Shown in pieces: positions 32,863 through 45,537 of a stretch of DNA of 64,000 bases; position 1 is the stretch's first letter; every line of letters starts with the position of its first letter. The notes beneath the pieces were generated by a model. That model had not been told where the DNA came from. It saw nothing but the letters and a program-made list of their open reading frames with translations, and ran no database searches. A program made the translations under genes and the position numbers. This stretch comes from Eremomyces bilateralis CBS 781.70 (lineage: Eukaryota; Ascomycota; Dothideomycetes; Eremomycetales; Eremomycetaceae). The stretch spans positions 1,130,437 to 1,194,436 of the forward strand of contig NW_022985067.1 in the NCBI RefSeq assembly GCF_010015585.1, read 5' to 3'.

Positions 32863-35800
32863 ATGACGTCCCAGGTCCTGATTCAGGAGTTGTCCACGAT
32901 CATCCAAGAATCCAAGAGGAAAAATAGCGAACTTAAGAGCGCTGCCGAAAAGGCACTGAACGATATAAAATCTTTGCCGTCCACTTCGGAGGCTCAATTC
33001 GCCCACGATGTCTCCAAAAGACCAAACATTCTCTCACCGTTGTTGCTGGCATGCGACTCAAAGAACACAAAACTCATAGCGCCGGCCGCTGTCTGCCTCC
33101 AGCGGCTAGCGGTATCCAAAGCAATTCCAAGACAGAGCCTAGAAGATGTCGTCGAAGCTCTACGCAGTTGCAGTTCATCCGGCTTAGACATTCAATTGAA
33201 AGTGCTCCAGACGCTGCCCTCCCTCGCACAGAATTACTCGGACGAAATCAGAGGAGATCTTCTGTCGAACGTTCTCCAAGTATGCTCTCTTTTGCAAGGG
33301 ACGAAGACACAAGCGGTGGCGTCGACAGCTGCCGCGACCCTTCAACAATTAATCATTACACTCTACGATCGATTGCGGGCGGAAGATGACAGACAACTCG
33401 AAGTCCCAGCTACCCATGAGATCAAGCTTGAAAGTCGCAGTGTGATGGTAAGACCCGTCGCTTTCGACGCATTCCATGTTTTCCATGACCTCTGTTATCT
33501 TCTGGACGGCAAGAAGCCGCACTACATCCGGTTCTCTTCGATCTCGCCATTGGGTGTGCTGGAACTCATTGAATCGATTTTGGGCAACTATTCCAGCACA
33601 ATATCCGACCATGACGAGCAATTACAATGCCTGAAAGACACATTGCTGCCAAGCATTGTGAGGATCCTGGGGGAGAAGCACGTATTCTCAGCCAATGTAC
33701 GGTGTATGAGAGTGCTCAACTTGATCCTCCAACATCATCTTCCATCCGTTCCTTCGCAATGCGAGTCGGCGCTTGCCCTGCTCAATCATTTCATGGACCC
33801 AGAAGCTGGTCCGCCGTGGAAACGTATCCTCTCTCTCGAGGTGTTTCAAAATCTTTATGCCGACCCAGATTTAATTCTTCAGCTGTATGATCTTTATGAC
33901 AGCCGTAGCAAGGGTAGGAAGATTTTGCAGGATAATCTCAATTCCTTTGTCAGGCTTGCATCGGAAAAGCCGTCCTTGATTGGACTGAGCCACCAATCCA
34001 CAGTACCTGGCAAGTCAACCAATGCTCGCGATGGCCCAGCAGATCAAGTTGCAGTGGAATCAGATGCTGTTGCTGGGGTTATTGGAGGTGCGGTTGGATT
34101 CAGCGGAAGCAACTATGTGGGGATAAGCAACGAATTCAGCATCATACGAACGCCTTGCATCGAGCAATTGGACAAGAATGAGCCGCATACAATCCCCGAA
34201 ACCTATGTTTACACACTAGCGTTGGGATGCATTGGGTCGCTCGCTGATGGCCTTGCGAAGATCATCCTTCCACTATCGGTCCACTCTGACAGTCGTGGAA
34301 GGAAGAAACCAAAAGCGCACTCCGATGTTGAGGTCACGGAGGTTGCAGATCCTTACATCGACAGCCACAGAAGCACGAGGGGAGGTGGTGTATCCAGGTC
34401 AACGTCTTTTCGAAAACGCACGGTCCCGATAAATCCACTGGAACTCAAGGAACACAACTCATTCAAGGACATCCAGGCAGTTGCCAATATCCTGGATGAC
34501 TGTTGGCCTGCAGTTCTCGCTGCGTATTCTACGTTCCTCTACTCCGCGCTGGACAATGACTACTACCGGTCATTAGTACGGTCAATACAGAAGTTTGCTC
34601 AGGTGAGCGGGCTTCTACGGATGACGACTCCTCGAGATGCATTCCTTACAACACTCGGCAAAGCAGCAGTACCTTCAAATGTGGTCGCTGCAACATTTTC
34701 TTCACCTACAAGCGCAACTGCTGAGAGCCCCAGTACCACCGGCAGCGTTAAAGGCTTGGGGCTGCTCAGTGTAGAAGGGTTAGTCAATCAAGGCGGAAGA
34801 CGGGTGTCTGCAGAGAACCCAACCCCTTCTCTGAATACCCGGAATCTGCTCTGCTTGCGGGCGTTACTGAATCTCGCCATTGCCCTGGGGCCAACCTTAG
34901 GCCCGGCCTGGTCAATCGTGATTGAAACACTGCAACAAGCTGACCTTATTCTCGCTCACCCATCTTCGCGGGGCTCTATACGGGATCGACCGAGCTCATC
35001 TTCGGACACTGTTTTAGATAACTCCGAATCACTTTCCCAAAATCTGAACACGGAGATCGCGGCTTGCCAAGCTGCCGCAACACGGCTCTTCGAAAGCACG
35101 GCTGATTACCCAAACGATGCCTTCCATGCCGTACTAAAATCTGTTGGTGAGCTGCTACATGGGAAGGGTGGGCGAACACCAGTCGTGAGAACTCCTCAGG
35201 TACCTAGGACGCCATTTCAGCACCAGAGGCGCGTCAGCAACTTCTCGACCATGTCTGTCACCACAGACGGTAATCTCCAAGACAACATGTTTGCTTTGAA
35301 CAAGACGAAAGACATCGCAACGATGAATCTTGGCCGCTTCTTGGCGTATGACGAAGAAGAAAGCGGATGGAAGTCCCTCACGACCGAGTTAACCACGATT
35401 GTGAAGAACCAATCCATCTCACGCCAAGCTCGTCTATTCGCAGCTGATATCCTGATGCATCTCGCCCTGGAGATGGTCAAGGACTTGGATGATGCTGACG
35501 ACAACGATGTTATCTATCAACGCGCCCTCGATACTCTCATGGATCAGTATCGACAGGCTTCTGTGGAGACTGGCCAGAAACCGGACGATGTGAGTTTGGA
35601 GGTGCACATGCTCGTTCTGCGGTCATTACAGATGATGGTGGAAACTTGTGGCGACTCCTTGAGATCGGTATGGCATCCTGTACTGCAGCTTGTCATCTCT
35701 GCCTTTGAGAGGGAGAGATCTGTGATAGAGAGTGGTGAGACGATAGGCAAGGTCTCTGTCGATGGCGCTATCGTGTCGGTGAGGATTGCGCGAACAGCAT

Positions 35801-38008
35801 TCAGCACGGTGGAGCTGATTTGTTCCGACTTTATTCACTCTTTGCCTATCGACGCCCTTCCAACTCTAGTGGAGACATTGTATCAATTTTCCAGGCAGAA
35901 TCAAGACCTAAATATGTCCTTGACAGTAGGTTATCCGATCATAGAAATGGTTTCTCGACTGGCCGACTGACTGTACCCAGGCAATATCATTCTTCTGGAA
36001 CGTCTCGGACTTCATCCACGAGCACGTGCATGACGAGGAACTGGAGACGTACACCAGCACTGAAACCGGCGAAGAACTGATCAGAACACTTCATCAAACG
36101 TCAGACAAGTCGTCAAGCGCTGCAATCTGGCTGATGCTCCTGTTGCGTCTAACGACAGTGGCTCATGACGAACAGCCGGAGGTTCGGAACGGAGCCCTTC
36201 AAATAATCCTTCGAATCATTCAAAACGTTGGAGGGGAGCTGTCGCCAAGCACATGGACGCTATGCCTCCGATGCATTCTTTTGCACATGCTTGATCAAGA
36301 CGCGGAGAAGCAGCTTTCTGCCATTAAACAGCCGGCGAAAGATGGAACATCCGATGCTGACACCGATACTGCCGTGGCAGAGTGGACGGAAACATCAAGG
36401 CTGATGTTAACAGGTTTCAGCGGGCTCTTCTCAGCGAATCTATCGGTCATTTCGAAAGCAAGTAGGTTCCCAGATATCTGGGCCAACGTCCTCGCAAGCT
36501 TCGAGAAGTATCTGAAACTGAAACGGTACGGCACAAGTGCGGCGGTGTATTCTGCGCTTGAAACCATCCTTGCTGCCATCCCATCGCCAGAATCCGTCGA
36601 CCTCGCGCTCATTGCCCAGGTCGCCGAACTATGGGTGAGCAATTTCCCCGAGCAGGAGAAAAGTGGCTCGACGAAAGAGAATAATCAGGATGCTTACGCG
36701 AAATACGTTCGCGCTTTCAAAGAGTTATATCGACTGGCGAAGACGAAGTTTAACCCCTCACTAATCTCAGCCGCCGCGGAGCACTTAGAGACATGTATTC
36801 AATCGGAAGATTTCGCATACTCAAACGACGTGGAAAGCCTCACCGTTGTCCAAAGCCAAGTACTCGGAGCGCTCTCCGGCATTGAGACGGATAAGGATGG
36901 AGTTTCGTCGATAATCGTCAAATCCTTAGCCGGAATTGGTGTCCTCCCAATCGGCAATGACAGGACGGACCCCAAAGCCAAAGCCCTCACGTTTGTTGCC
37001 GTCTCCAAAGCATGCATGGACGGGATCCAGCACACGGTCATCAACCGTCTCGACCACGACGCGGACCTGATCGAAAGCGGTGCCGTCACTTCAGCTCTCG
37101 AATGCCTTTCCCGTGCTATCCACTCCAAATACCAGCGCAGAACTGACTCCAAAACCATCCCCATTTGGCGCAAAGCCACGACCGTGTCCGTCACCATTCT
37201 CCAGAAACTCCTTTCCAACGGTTCCGTTCTCCCCGGCAATTCGACCACCCTCCATAGCCTCTTGCAGGCCACCGTGCACCTCACCACCGGCATCATGACA
37301 CCCGACCCCTTCCCCTCTCCCACATCCAGCCACGCAGCCCTCTCGACCGACGAATCCTTCGACATCTCCACCCTCCTAACCCTCTTCCCTCTCCTCACAC
37401 CAGCCCTCTCACCCCCCACCATCCCCGAACCCATCCGCCACGAATTCGCCTACAACCTCTTCCTCACCTCCCTCATCCACCCCCTCGACCTCCGCGACGT
37501 TACCGACCCGCAATCTTCCTCGCTTACCGATCTCCACGTCATCCGCTTCGGACGCACGTACGAACCCCCCGCGCGCACGCGGCTGAAGATGGCCTATCTC
37601 TGTCTCGAACAACTCATCTCGCTCATCAGCAACGGTCCCGAATCGCCAGAGAACCCCCAGCCCCGCCGCGACCGCATCGCCCTCGCACAATCCGCCTTCC
37701 CCTATCTCCTCCTCCGCGCCGCGTTGCCGCTCAAAGCGTACATCGCCGACCAGCCGCTGCGCGGGCAGATGCCGATGCCGGAGACGCAGCGGGCGGAATT
37801 GGTGTGGGTGTTGCGGCGGTTGCGAGAGACGGAGTGTTTGGAGGAGGCGGGGGCGGAGGTGGAGCGGGTAAGGAGTCACGGGCGGAGGCATTTGTTGCGG
37901 TTATATCCGTTGGTGGGTAGGGCATTGGGGGTGAGGAATGGGGAGGGGGATGTGAGGGGGGAGTTGGTGGGGTGGATGGAGGGGGTAGGAGTGGAGTTAG
38001 GGCTGTGA
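32863..38008 (+). CDS. MON2: MON2, Golgi/endosome trafficking scaffold
   Basis: Two exons (32863-35925 and 35981-38008) give 1696 residues. The intron (55 bp, GTAGGT...CAG) joins NMSLT to AISFFWNVSDFIHEH in frame. The N-terminus (VLIQELSTIIQESKRKNSELK, then DVSKRPNILSPLLLAC) is the DCB-type dimerisation region shared with large Arf-GEFs, followed by a HUS-like region (about 200-400) and long HEAT-like helical repeats. As in Mon2 proteins generally, no Sec7 catalytic domain is visible. Mon2 works with Dop1 and the Neo1 flippase at the Golgi and endosomes in protein sorting. Residues 370-420 and 460-500 are Ser/Gly-rich linkers. The length is close to yeast Mon2 (about 1640). The last 200 residues have a strongly C- then G-biased codon use but stay in frame. 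Confidence 0.93.
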
Positions 38009-38480
38009 TTTGGGAGTGTGGGGTGGAGCGGGTAGGTAATATTCCAGGGAAAGGGAATGGAATGTGAGGGTATACACAGAGACTGACAGTGGCATTCGTG
38101 AAGGGTTCTGGAGCGAGATATCTACACCAAAAGTAGCAGAATATATGACTATTTCCACAACCAGATAAAAGATGTCCTCGCGGCGTCATGGGTTAGGGAC
38201 ATACGTCCACCACGGCAACACGACCACCACTACTGCCTCCATTTACTGCTTATTGGCGGGCTGGAGACGTATTTAAGTATAACTCGACCATCCTGGAAAT
38301 ATATTTAGTGTAGGCACTCATGCTGCAGCTTAACTTCATAACGATTATTCAATTAATTCATAATCTTCGTAAACCAATACCGATGCGTGCTGTGAAGCAA
38401 TGCTGTCTATTCAATATCCCACCAATACCAGTCAATGAACCCCTATCCAAAGTACAAACCTTCTACACTTATATCCAACT
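38009..38480. other. Convergent 3' region, MON2 / POL4
   Basis: About 470 bases of AT-richer sequence between two converging genes; presumably both 3' UTRs. Nothing else seen. Confidence 0.65.
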
Positions 38481-41393
38481 CTAACAAACCCTCTCCGTCG
38501 GCTCCCGCCACGGCACCCCCAACCGCTCAAAAATCCCTCTCTCACTCCCCCCCTCCACCAACCTCCCCTCCGTCACCTTCATCCGTCCCCTCCCCCGCAT
38601 CGCATCCTCAAACAGCCCCCGCTGATTCAACCGCATCCCCTTCCGGCTCGCCAGCAACCGCAGGCTCCGATTGAAGATGTCGTTCCCCGTGAAATAAATC
38701 AGCGCCGCACCCATCTCCTCCTCCGGCACTAGTAGTAGATCGATCCGCCGCCACGGTGCCGTCGGGGTGAGCGAGCAGGCTCCGTGGCACTTCGTCGTCT
38801 CCACGGCGTGCACGCTGTCTTTCCCCCCAGCCAGTCTCGCGCGCAGGAACGCCCGCGCCGTCAGCTCGGGTACCAGCTGCTCGAGGACCGTCGATCGAAT
38901 GTATCGGGTGCTCGCCCCTGGCTTCGTGATCAGCAGATCCACATCACCTGAATCCCGTGCACCGCGCCGATATGATCCGCCGATCGTCACCTCGAACGCG
39001 GGGTCGATCGCGCGTAGCGCGTTCGTCACGATGGCGCCGAGCTGGCGCACCTCGTCGCGCGGGATGCGCGCTTGGAAGTCGTCGTAGTGCGCGATGCCGA
39101 CGCGCTGATTATCCGTCAGGGCGATCTGCGGGCACGTCTGCACGTCGGCGAGCGAGCGGCAGCCGAAATCGACCCACTTGCTCGCCTGCGCCAAACCGAC
39201 ATCGTAGACGCCGAGGAAGAGCTGGAGGAGGCGGTCGCGGGGGTCGGTGAGGGTGGATTCGAAGCGGCAGAGGCGGGAGGTGGTGGCGATTTCCTCGATT
39301 TTGCGGGCGAGGCGGTCGCCGATGTGGCGGAGTTGGCGGGCTTGGGCGGCGGTGGTGATGGGGTGGGGTTGGTTCTTGAGGGTGGTGAGGGCTTTGCGGT
39401 AGGCGAGGGAACGCCAGGGGTCTTGGATGCGGGTGTAGTAGTCGCATTGGAGGGAGAGGAGGGTGATGATTTGGGCGTTGGGGTGGGAAGGGGGAATGAT
39501 GGTGGAGGAGGAGGGGGTGGCGGTGGCGGTGGAGTAGTTGGCGGGAGCGGGGTGGGAGTGCATGCATTGGAAGTTGGAAAATTTGGAGTGGTTAGATTTG
39601 GACTTCTTGTGAGCTGGGCGGTGGTCCTCGGAGTCGGAATCGCTTGGTGGCTCGTCTTGTGGCGGAGAGTCGCTTTCCTCGACATCGTCTAGTTCAAGGG
39701 GCTGCAGATAGGTGGTGAGCGTTGGTTCCCTAATATCAGACACTCGATGAGAAAAGTGCCGAGGAAAGGATCCCTTACGATGTCGCGAAGCGCTGCCACT
39801 TCTTGGATGGCTTCAATAAGCTCATAGCCGTACTTGTCTGGTGCGGCGGGCGCAGTCTGGGGAAGTTTCGTTTCATCTGTTTCACCGTCGGCTTGGCCCG
39901 TCTCACAGCCAGTGTCGTGGGACGATGACTTGCCGTATTCGACTCTATCTGATTCTGACGGATCCCCGTGAGTAGCGGTACTGCCCTTCAGGTCGTGCTC
40001 CGGCAACGGCGATCTAGATCGACGGGCGACCTGGTTATTCTGCTGTCAACAGTGGTTAGTACCTATTTATGACTGTCTGTTTGTCCTAGATAGTCAGGCT
40101 GACCTTTGTTTTCGGTTCCACATCAACCTGAGAAGGGATACGGGTAGAGGCAACGGGCCCGGTGTTCGAAGTGGCCTTAGCTGCATTCGGCGTCCCAGGA
40201 ACCTGATAATGGCTCTGCGCAGCATCTAAAATCATCTGAGACCTGATGCAGTCGGAAGGATATTCCTCGTTCACGACGATCACTTCCGGCTGCAAAGTGA
40301 GCCAACCGCTAACTACTCGTGTGGGCCCAGGGCATTGTTGCTTACTGGAATGCCCTCTGGTAGCTTCAGATACACCGGTATATCTTGATACGTGAGACGG
40401 TGGTCCACGATGATGTGCGTGATACCAGCGGTCGCATCCCAATCGCGCACCCATGTCGCGCCATACCGCTCACTAACCCGTATCCTCGCCTTTCGGCCGG
40501 CATGGATGTCGTTATTCGGGAAGAAGTCTAGCGTACAGTGAGCACTTTAGTTCCTGAGCTGGCTTGTTTGAAAGGCGTGTCGAAGTATATTGCCATGGAG
40601 CCAATCAGCGGCCAGGATGCCGGGATGGAGGGGTATAAAGATATGATCCTTATTTCTTCCAAGACTGAACAACAGAACAGGGAGAAGGACCCGAATGCAA
40701 TGACACATCACATCCTGGAGGATTCTCCAGGCATTTTGATTTTTGGGGTATGGGGAAGGCTGGCTGCGCGATGGTGCGGAGATTGGGATGTGATCGGAGG
40801 GATCGGGAAGCATACTGGGGGAAGCGTTTTGGAGGAACCATATAGAACGTACAGAAGTTTAAGTTGGCGAAGATCCGTTGCGCATCAGGGACCAGGTTTG
40901 GGAGGCTGCTACGTCTCCGCTTGGAAGCTTTAGTCTTTGCACATGTTCCTTTGGAAGCCATCGTGGCTGAAGGTGCGATTCTCTCCGACTCCGTATGCCT
41001 CAAAGTTGGAGTTGTGTGGGTGGTAAGGCAGCTGAGCTGTTTGGTACGTTTCGAAGCATTTGGGTCGGAGTGAGACCGGTAAAGGTCCCTTCCGGGCGCA
41101 TGAGCGTTGGAATGCTTCAGGTTAGCCCGTATCTGAACATCCTCTGAAAGTAAAGTTTTCGTCGACAGGACATTCTGGTGGATGGATATTTGAAAGTGAG
41201 TAGGATTTACAGACGAAGGTGAACCAGAAGTCAGAAAGTCCATCGAGGCTTCAATGCCTGGATCCCAGTCATCGGAATCACTAGCTTCAGGTTCATTGCT
41301 ACGGTGCTTTGCTTTAGTATCGGGGGCATCGGGAGGCTCGTCCAGCGCATGGAGACTTGCAAAGAAGCGTTTCTTGTCCGAGAGTGTTTCCAT
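38481..41393 (-). CDS. POL4: Family X DNA polymerase (Pol4 / Pol lambda type)
   Basis: Five exons (41393-40853, 40527-40346, 40289-40104, 40042-39779, 39701-38481) give 797 residues; every junction is phase-consistent. After a polar N-terminus, a BRCT domain spans about residues 165-265 (IFANLNFYFFPNNDIH, GATWVRDWDATAGITHIIVD, EVIVVNEEYPSDC). A disordered Ser/Pro/acidic linker follows. The polymerase core begins near 450 with an 8-kDa-type region (RKALTTLKNQ), helix-hairpin-helix motifs (LRHIGDRLARKI, GVYDVGLAQASKW), the nucleotidyltransferase signature GGSYRRGARDSGDVDLLIT with two catalytic Asp, and the third Asp in WRRIDLLLVP; the thumb carries YFTGNDIFNRSLR. It fills short gaps in end joining and base excision repair. 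Intron 1 (325 bp) is far longer than the others. Two acceptor choices were settled by phase and by the family sequence. Confidence 0.92.
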
Positions 41394-42253
41394 GACGCAT
41401 TGTAGGATTTGGTTAGTGGTGTCATCCAGGATCCCACGGCCTGATACCACAGTTCGCCTATGTAGAGCACGGCGCAGGACGTGTGACGGGCGAAAGTCCC
41501 GAAGTCTTTAGCCTTTAATAGGTGATGGTGATTGAAAGGTCCCAAGTCCCAAATGGACAATGAATATCCACGATCAATCTCTCTGGAATCCCGGAATGAA
41601 TGGGAATCCCTGATGAGCCGAAGATCACTTTAAACCAGACCTCGTGAAGCACATGCATGATTGCATTCCCCCCCAAAGCACCCCCATCCATGTCTATTCC
41701 ATGATCGACCGTCCCATGTCCCTGATCAACCCGTTGCTCTGGCGGGAGCCACCTCCACACAGTAGGCACACATGCACCCTCGTTTACACGGCTGTTGCGG
41801 TTTCAGTAGATTGATACAACGATCTCATACGTTCCTGCCCCTGGATAGTGGGAAAGAAACCAAATTCTAGCTGCAATTCATGGAACCTGTGACCATTCAC
41901 GATAGAGATGCCCAGAAGGGGCCCCTCGTCACGCCGAGGAGATCGGGAATTGGACTGTCATCCGGTTTACGTCTGTAGAAAGCCAGAGAATAAGTCCAAG
42001 ACCCCAATGCTGGTTTCTTAAAACAATCAGCCGATGCTGGGATGTCCGTAGTCCACATCCATAAGGAAGCTTTTCCGATCCAAGAAGGTTTTCTTGCGGA
42101 CATCTGCACTTGAGCGTTGCTGTCTGTGGACCTGCTCGGTTTCCTTCTTCATCTTCCCTGCATCAGAGACAGACCAAATCGAACGCCCTTTGATGATCTT
42201 CGAGTGAGACGACACTCTCACCCCAATGTCTGGCGACAAGGAACCATCAGAGC
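41394..42253. other. Divergent region, POL4 / TBF1
   Basis: About 860 bases between two divergent genes. An upstream ATG at 42226 opens a 14-codon frame that ends at 42270 inside the TBF1 coding start. No other gene recognised. Confidence 0.6.
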
Positions 42254-42270
42254 ATGCGGCGTCGGGCTGA
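42226..42270 (+). promoter_or_regulatory. Overlapping upstream ORF at the TBF1 start
   Basis: ATG 42226 starts MSGDKEPSEHAASG and stops at TGA 42268-42270, out of frame with and overlapping the main ATG at 42254. If both lie on the transcript, scanning ribosomes meet this frame first, which would lower TBF1 translation. Alternatively the real start is in an upstream exon. Confidence 0.35.
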
Positions 42271-45200
42271 CAGTCATCCGCAACTTCTGCGCTGGCAGTC
42301 GAGTCCTACGAACCTATCCACGGACGTATATGCCTCACCACCAGCATTGCTGAGATTTGATGCGGGAACGCAAGGACAACCGCAATACCAACCCGAACCG
42401 ATATACGAAGAGTACGGTCACGCAGAGCAGTCACAGGCAGGAACTGGACGACGAATCGCGAGACCAGCGACAGCAGCACAACTCCAGACGCAGGCGATGT
42501 CATTACAGGTTGGAGTTCGAGGAGGAAGTATGAGAGGCGGATTGATGCACGAAGGTCATGGACACCACCATGGATTCCGTGAACACCCACCACATTCTAC
42601 GGGAATGGATGCCGCTGCGAGTGGCGTAGGCGTTGGTGGTGGCTTGAGCATGAGCAATCCGTTGCCGAATGTTCTGGGGCTGAGTGCGCTGAGCAGCCTA
42701 AACAGCCTAAACGCCATGGCCCTGGGGGCCGTCGATCACCGGTTGGGCGGCGGTGTAGAGCCCATGGATGGCAGGGGGGCCGCCCGTGGAGAGTCCTTTC
42801 TCGAGCGTCTTTCGAGGGTGTCATCGCCCAGTCTCTCCGGTAGCAGCAGCTCCTCCAACTCGCCCAACCCCCCCGCCGCTGCCAACATCCCCAACGCCCG
42901 TGCTGCCAACTCTAACACCACCACGGGCACAGGCAGCCTCAATATCAACGGCAACTTGCTGGCCTCGGCTTCAATCAACGCATGCAGCGCCCCGCCAGCA
43001 ACGCCTACCAACCGTCTTGCGCACTCACACTCATGCTCACACCCATCACTTCCACATGCACATGTTCCTCATCAGTCCACACCCTCTACTTCGGCTCAAT
43101 CCGCCGCCCATGGCCAAGGTCAAACTCAAAGTCAAGCTTTAGCTCCAGCTCCCAATCAAGGAGCAGCACAACCAGGAGCACATGCACTGGCTTCTCAAGA
43201 GAGACGGCATTCTTCTCTACTCCATCGAAACATCTATCCCACTACCCCTTCATCCTCCTTCTCCCCCTCCTTGTCCTCTCAAAATGCTCCCTCCGCGATG
43301 CGCAAGAAACGCCCGCTGGAAGACGCAGAGTATGGCCCAGGTCCCGACTCGCAACGCCTAAAGTTGGACCCCTCCTCCCTCCACCACAACCCGGTCCTGC
43401 AACCCACCAACCCCCAGCGCCAACGCCCTCTCCCGCTCTCCACTTCCCCCATCTCCGCTTCCCCCCTCACCCACCACGTCCGTTACGAATCCGGTCCCAC
43501 CTACGCCTCCGCCGCCCCCTCCGCCTACCCCTACGGGGATCCCTCGCACGACCTCAAGTTCCCCTCCGCGTCCGACTTCCACGTTGAATCGCGGTACCAC
43601 GGCCAGTCGTCCGGATCGGCGCACCACGCGAACGGCCCTCACGGTGCTGCCCCGCCGGCGCATCCAGCGCAGCACCCGACCCCGCAACCGCAACAACCCT
43701 ACTTCCAAGTGCCGCAAACCCCGGATTCGACGACCTTGGATGCCCAGGCACGCATGGCACATGGGATCGCGTATTCGTCCAATGCGCACCTCTATAGCGC
43801 CCTGCCAAATGTAAACGTCGATGTAAATGCGGCCACCTTTGGGGGTTACCTGCCGCAGAGTGCAGGGACGGACTTGAGTGTGTCGGATGTGTATTCGCAG
43901 CCGCTGGTCGACGCGAGTGCGGTGAGTGAAGATAGCCAGAGTTCATGGGACTATTACTCTCTGGACGCGAGTATCCACCTGAAACTGCAGAGCTTGCCAA
44001 TTCTGGACAACCTGGTGAGTGACCCTGTCATGATTCGTGGCTGGGAGGCTATTGAGATATCGTATTGGATGAGTAAGAAACAAGAGTTAACATTAAATGT
44101 TAGGCTACGCAAATCCTGGGAACTTTTGCCAACAGCACGTTTCCCGAAGTCATCTCGCTCATCTCCGAGCCAGAGTCCGGCCGCGGGCAAGCTTACACGA
44201 CGCTGTGCGCTCTATTCGACCAGAATCGCAAGCTGTACACGCGGGACCAGCCCTTCCTCGACGCGCGAGCGCTGCATCTTGACCAGCAACCTGATGCCGA
44301 CAAGACGATCAGGAAGGCCAATTTCGCCTCCTTCATCCTCAGCATCTTCGGCCGGCATGACATCCCGTTCTCCCAACTGAACGAGTCCTTCCTGGAAATC
44401 GTCGTGCCGCCCGGCCAGTACCTGCGGCGATGGCAGTCTACATTGCTCCTAGAACTAAAAACTCAGGGATATATTGCCACAGCGCTGAGCCACGGCGCCC
44501 TAGCCCCGGAGCGGGACGAAGAGACGCTGGAAGAGTATTTCCCGCGAACTATGCAGGGGATCATCTTATCCCGGCGGAATCGAAGCGGCATCGCGGCAAG
44601 CGCATCAAATACGACAACTAGCAAACGACTCGCGCCTACCGAAGAAGACCTGATCCGCCGGCTCAACCAACGGCGACAGAAGGTACTCGAAGTCCAAGAC
44701 GGCGTGGACGGGATCAACATGCTCTCCCACAACCACGACTGGACCGCGTTCCTCAAGCTCGCCGCGCGCACCGTCGCGAAGTTCCTCGCCTTCAGCGATG
44801 CCACCGACTGGAGCCAGCGACCCAAGACCCCCGATCTCGACGACGACTCCGATGTCGTCGACGAGGACTCTCCTTCCGCTCCCAACCACGTCACCCGCGC
44901 CACCCTGGCCGCCCACGCCGCCATCCACGGCCAACGCCACCCCTCCGAAGGCGTCGCCTCCTCCTCCCTCTACCCCTCCCACCTCTATCGCAACTACGCC
45001 GACCTTCCCTCCTCCAGCGCCAGCGGCGGCTCGCTCCCCTCCACGCTCAACAGCTCGTCCTTCCCACCGACCTTCTCCCATGCACACGCGCTGGGGCTTC
45101 CATCGGACACGACGCCCTCTCAGCCGCCCGCCATGCCCACCTCCCTCCTCTACACCCGCGCGCGCAGCCAAACCACTACGAAAGCCCCCCCGCGCTCCTC

Positions 45201-45537
45201 TCGCCCAGGCCTCCCCTCCCAACGCCGCCCCTGGGCGCTCGAAGAAGAGCACGCGCTGATGGACGGGCTGGACCGCGTTAAGGGGCCGCACTGGAGTCAG
45301 ATCCTCGCACTGTACGGGGCAGGCGGCAGCATCAGCGAGGTGCTGAAGGAGCGGAACCAGGTGCAGCTAAAGGACAAGGCGCGGAACCTAAAGTTGTTTT
45401 TCCTAAAGAGCGGGATCGAGGTGCCAGTGTATTTACAGGGGGTGACGGGGGAGTTGAAGACAAGGGCACCAAATCAGGCGCGGCGGAGGGAGGAGCGGGA
45501 GAGACGGGAGAAGGAGGGCGGGGAGGATGGGGGGTGA
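42254..45537 (+). CDS. TBF1: TBF1-like telobox (TRFH plus Myb) DNA-binding protein
   Basis: Two exons (42254-44014, 44104-45537) over an 89-bp intron give 1064 residues. The first 520 are low-complexity (Ser, Pro, His, Gln, Ala). The TRF homology-like domain begins near 560 with DYYSLDASIHLKLQSLPILDN and continues across the junction with ATQILGTFANSTFPEVI, a helical region to about 800. Near the C-terminus (about 961-1025) a telobox Myb domain reads RRPWALEEEHALMDGLDRV, HWSQILALYG and NQVQLKDKARNLKLFFLK; the VQLKDKARN helix is the DNA-reading signature for TTAGGG-type repeats. Tbf1 relatives bind subtelomeric and promoter repeats and, in filamentous fungi, probably telomeres. A basic coil follows. 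The start is uncertain (see the overlapping upstream frame). Confidence 0.9.

Noticed and set aside
40290-40345. A shorter 30-nt intron in POL4 giving a VVSGWL reading
   Set aside because: Phase does not fit and 30 nt is too short; the CAG acceptor at 40290 gives a 56-bp intron and the conserved EVIVVNEEYPSDC segment.
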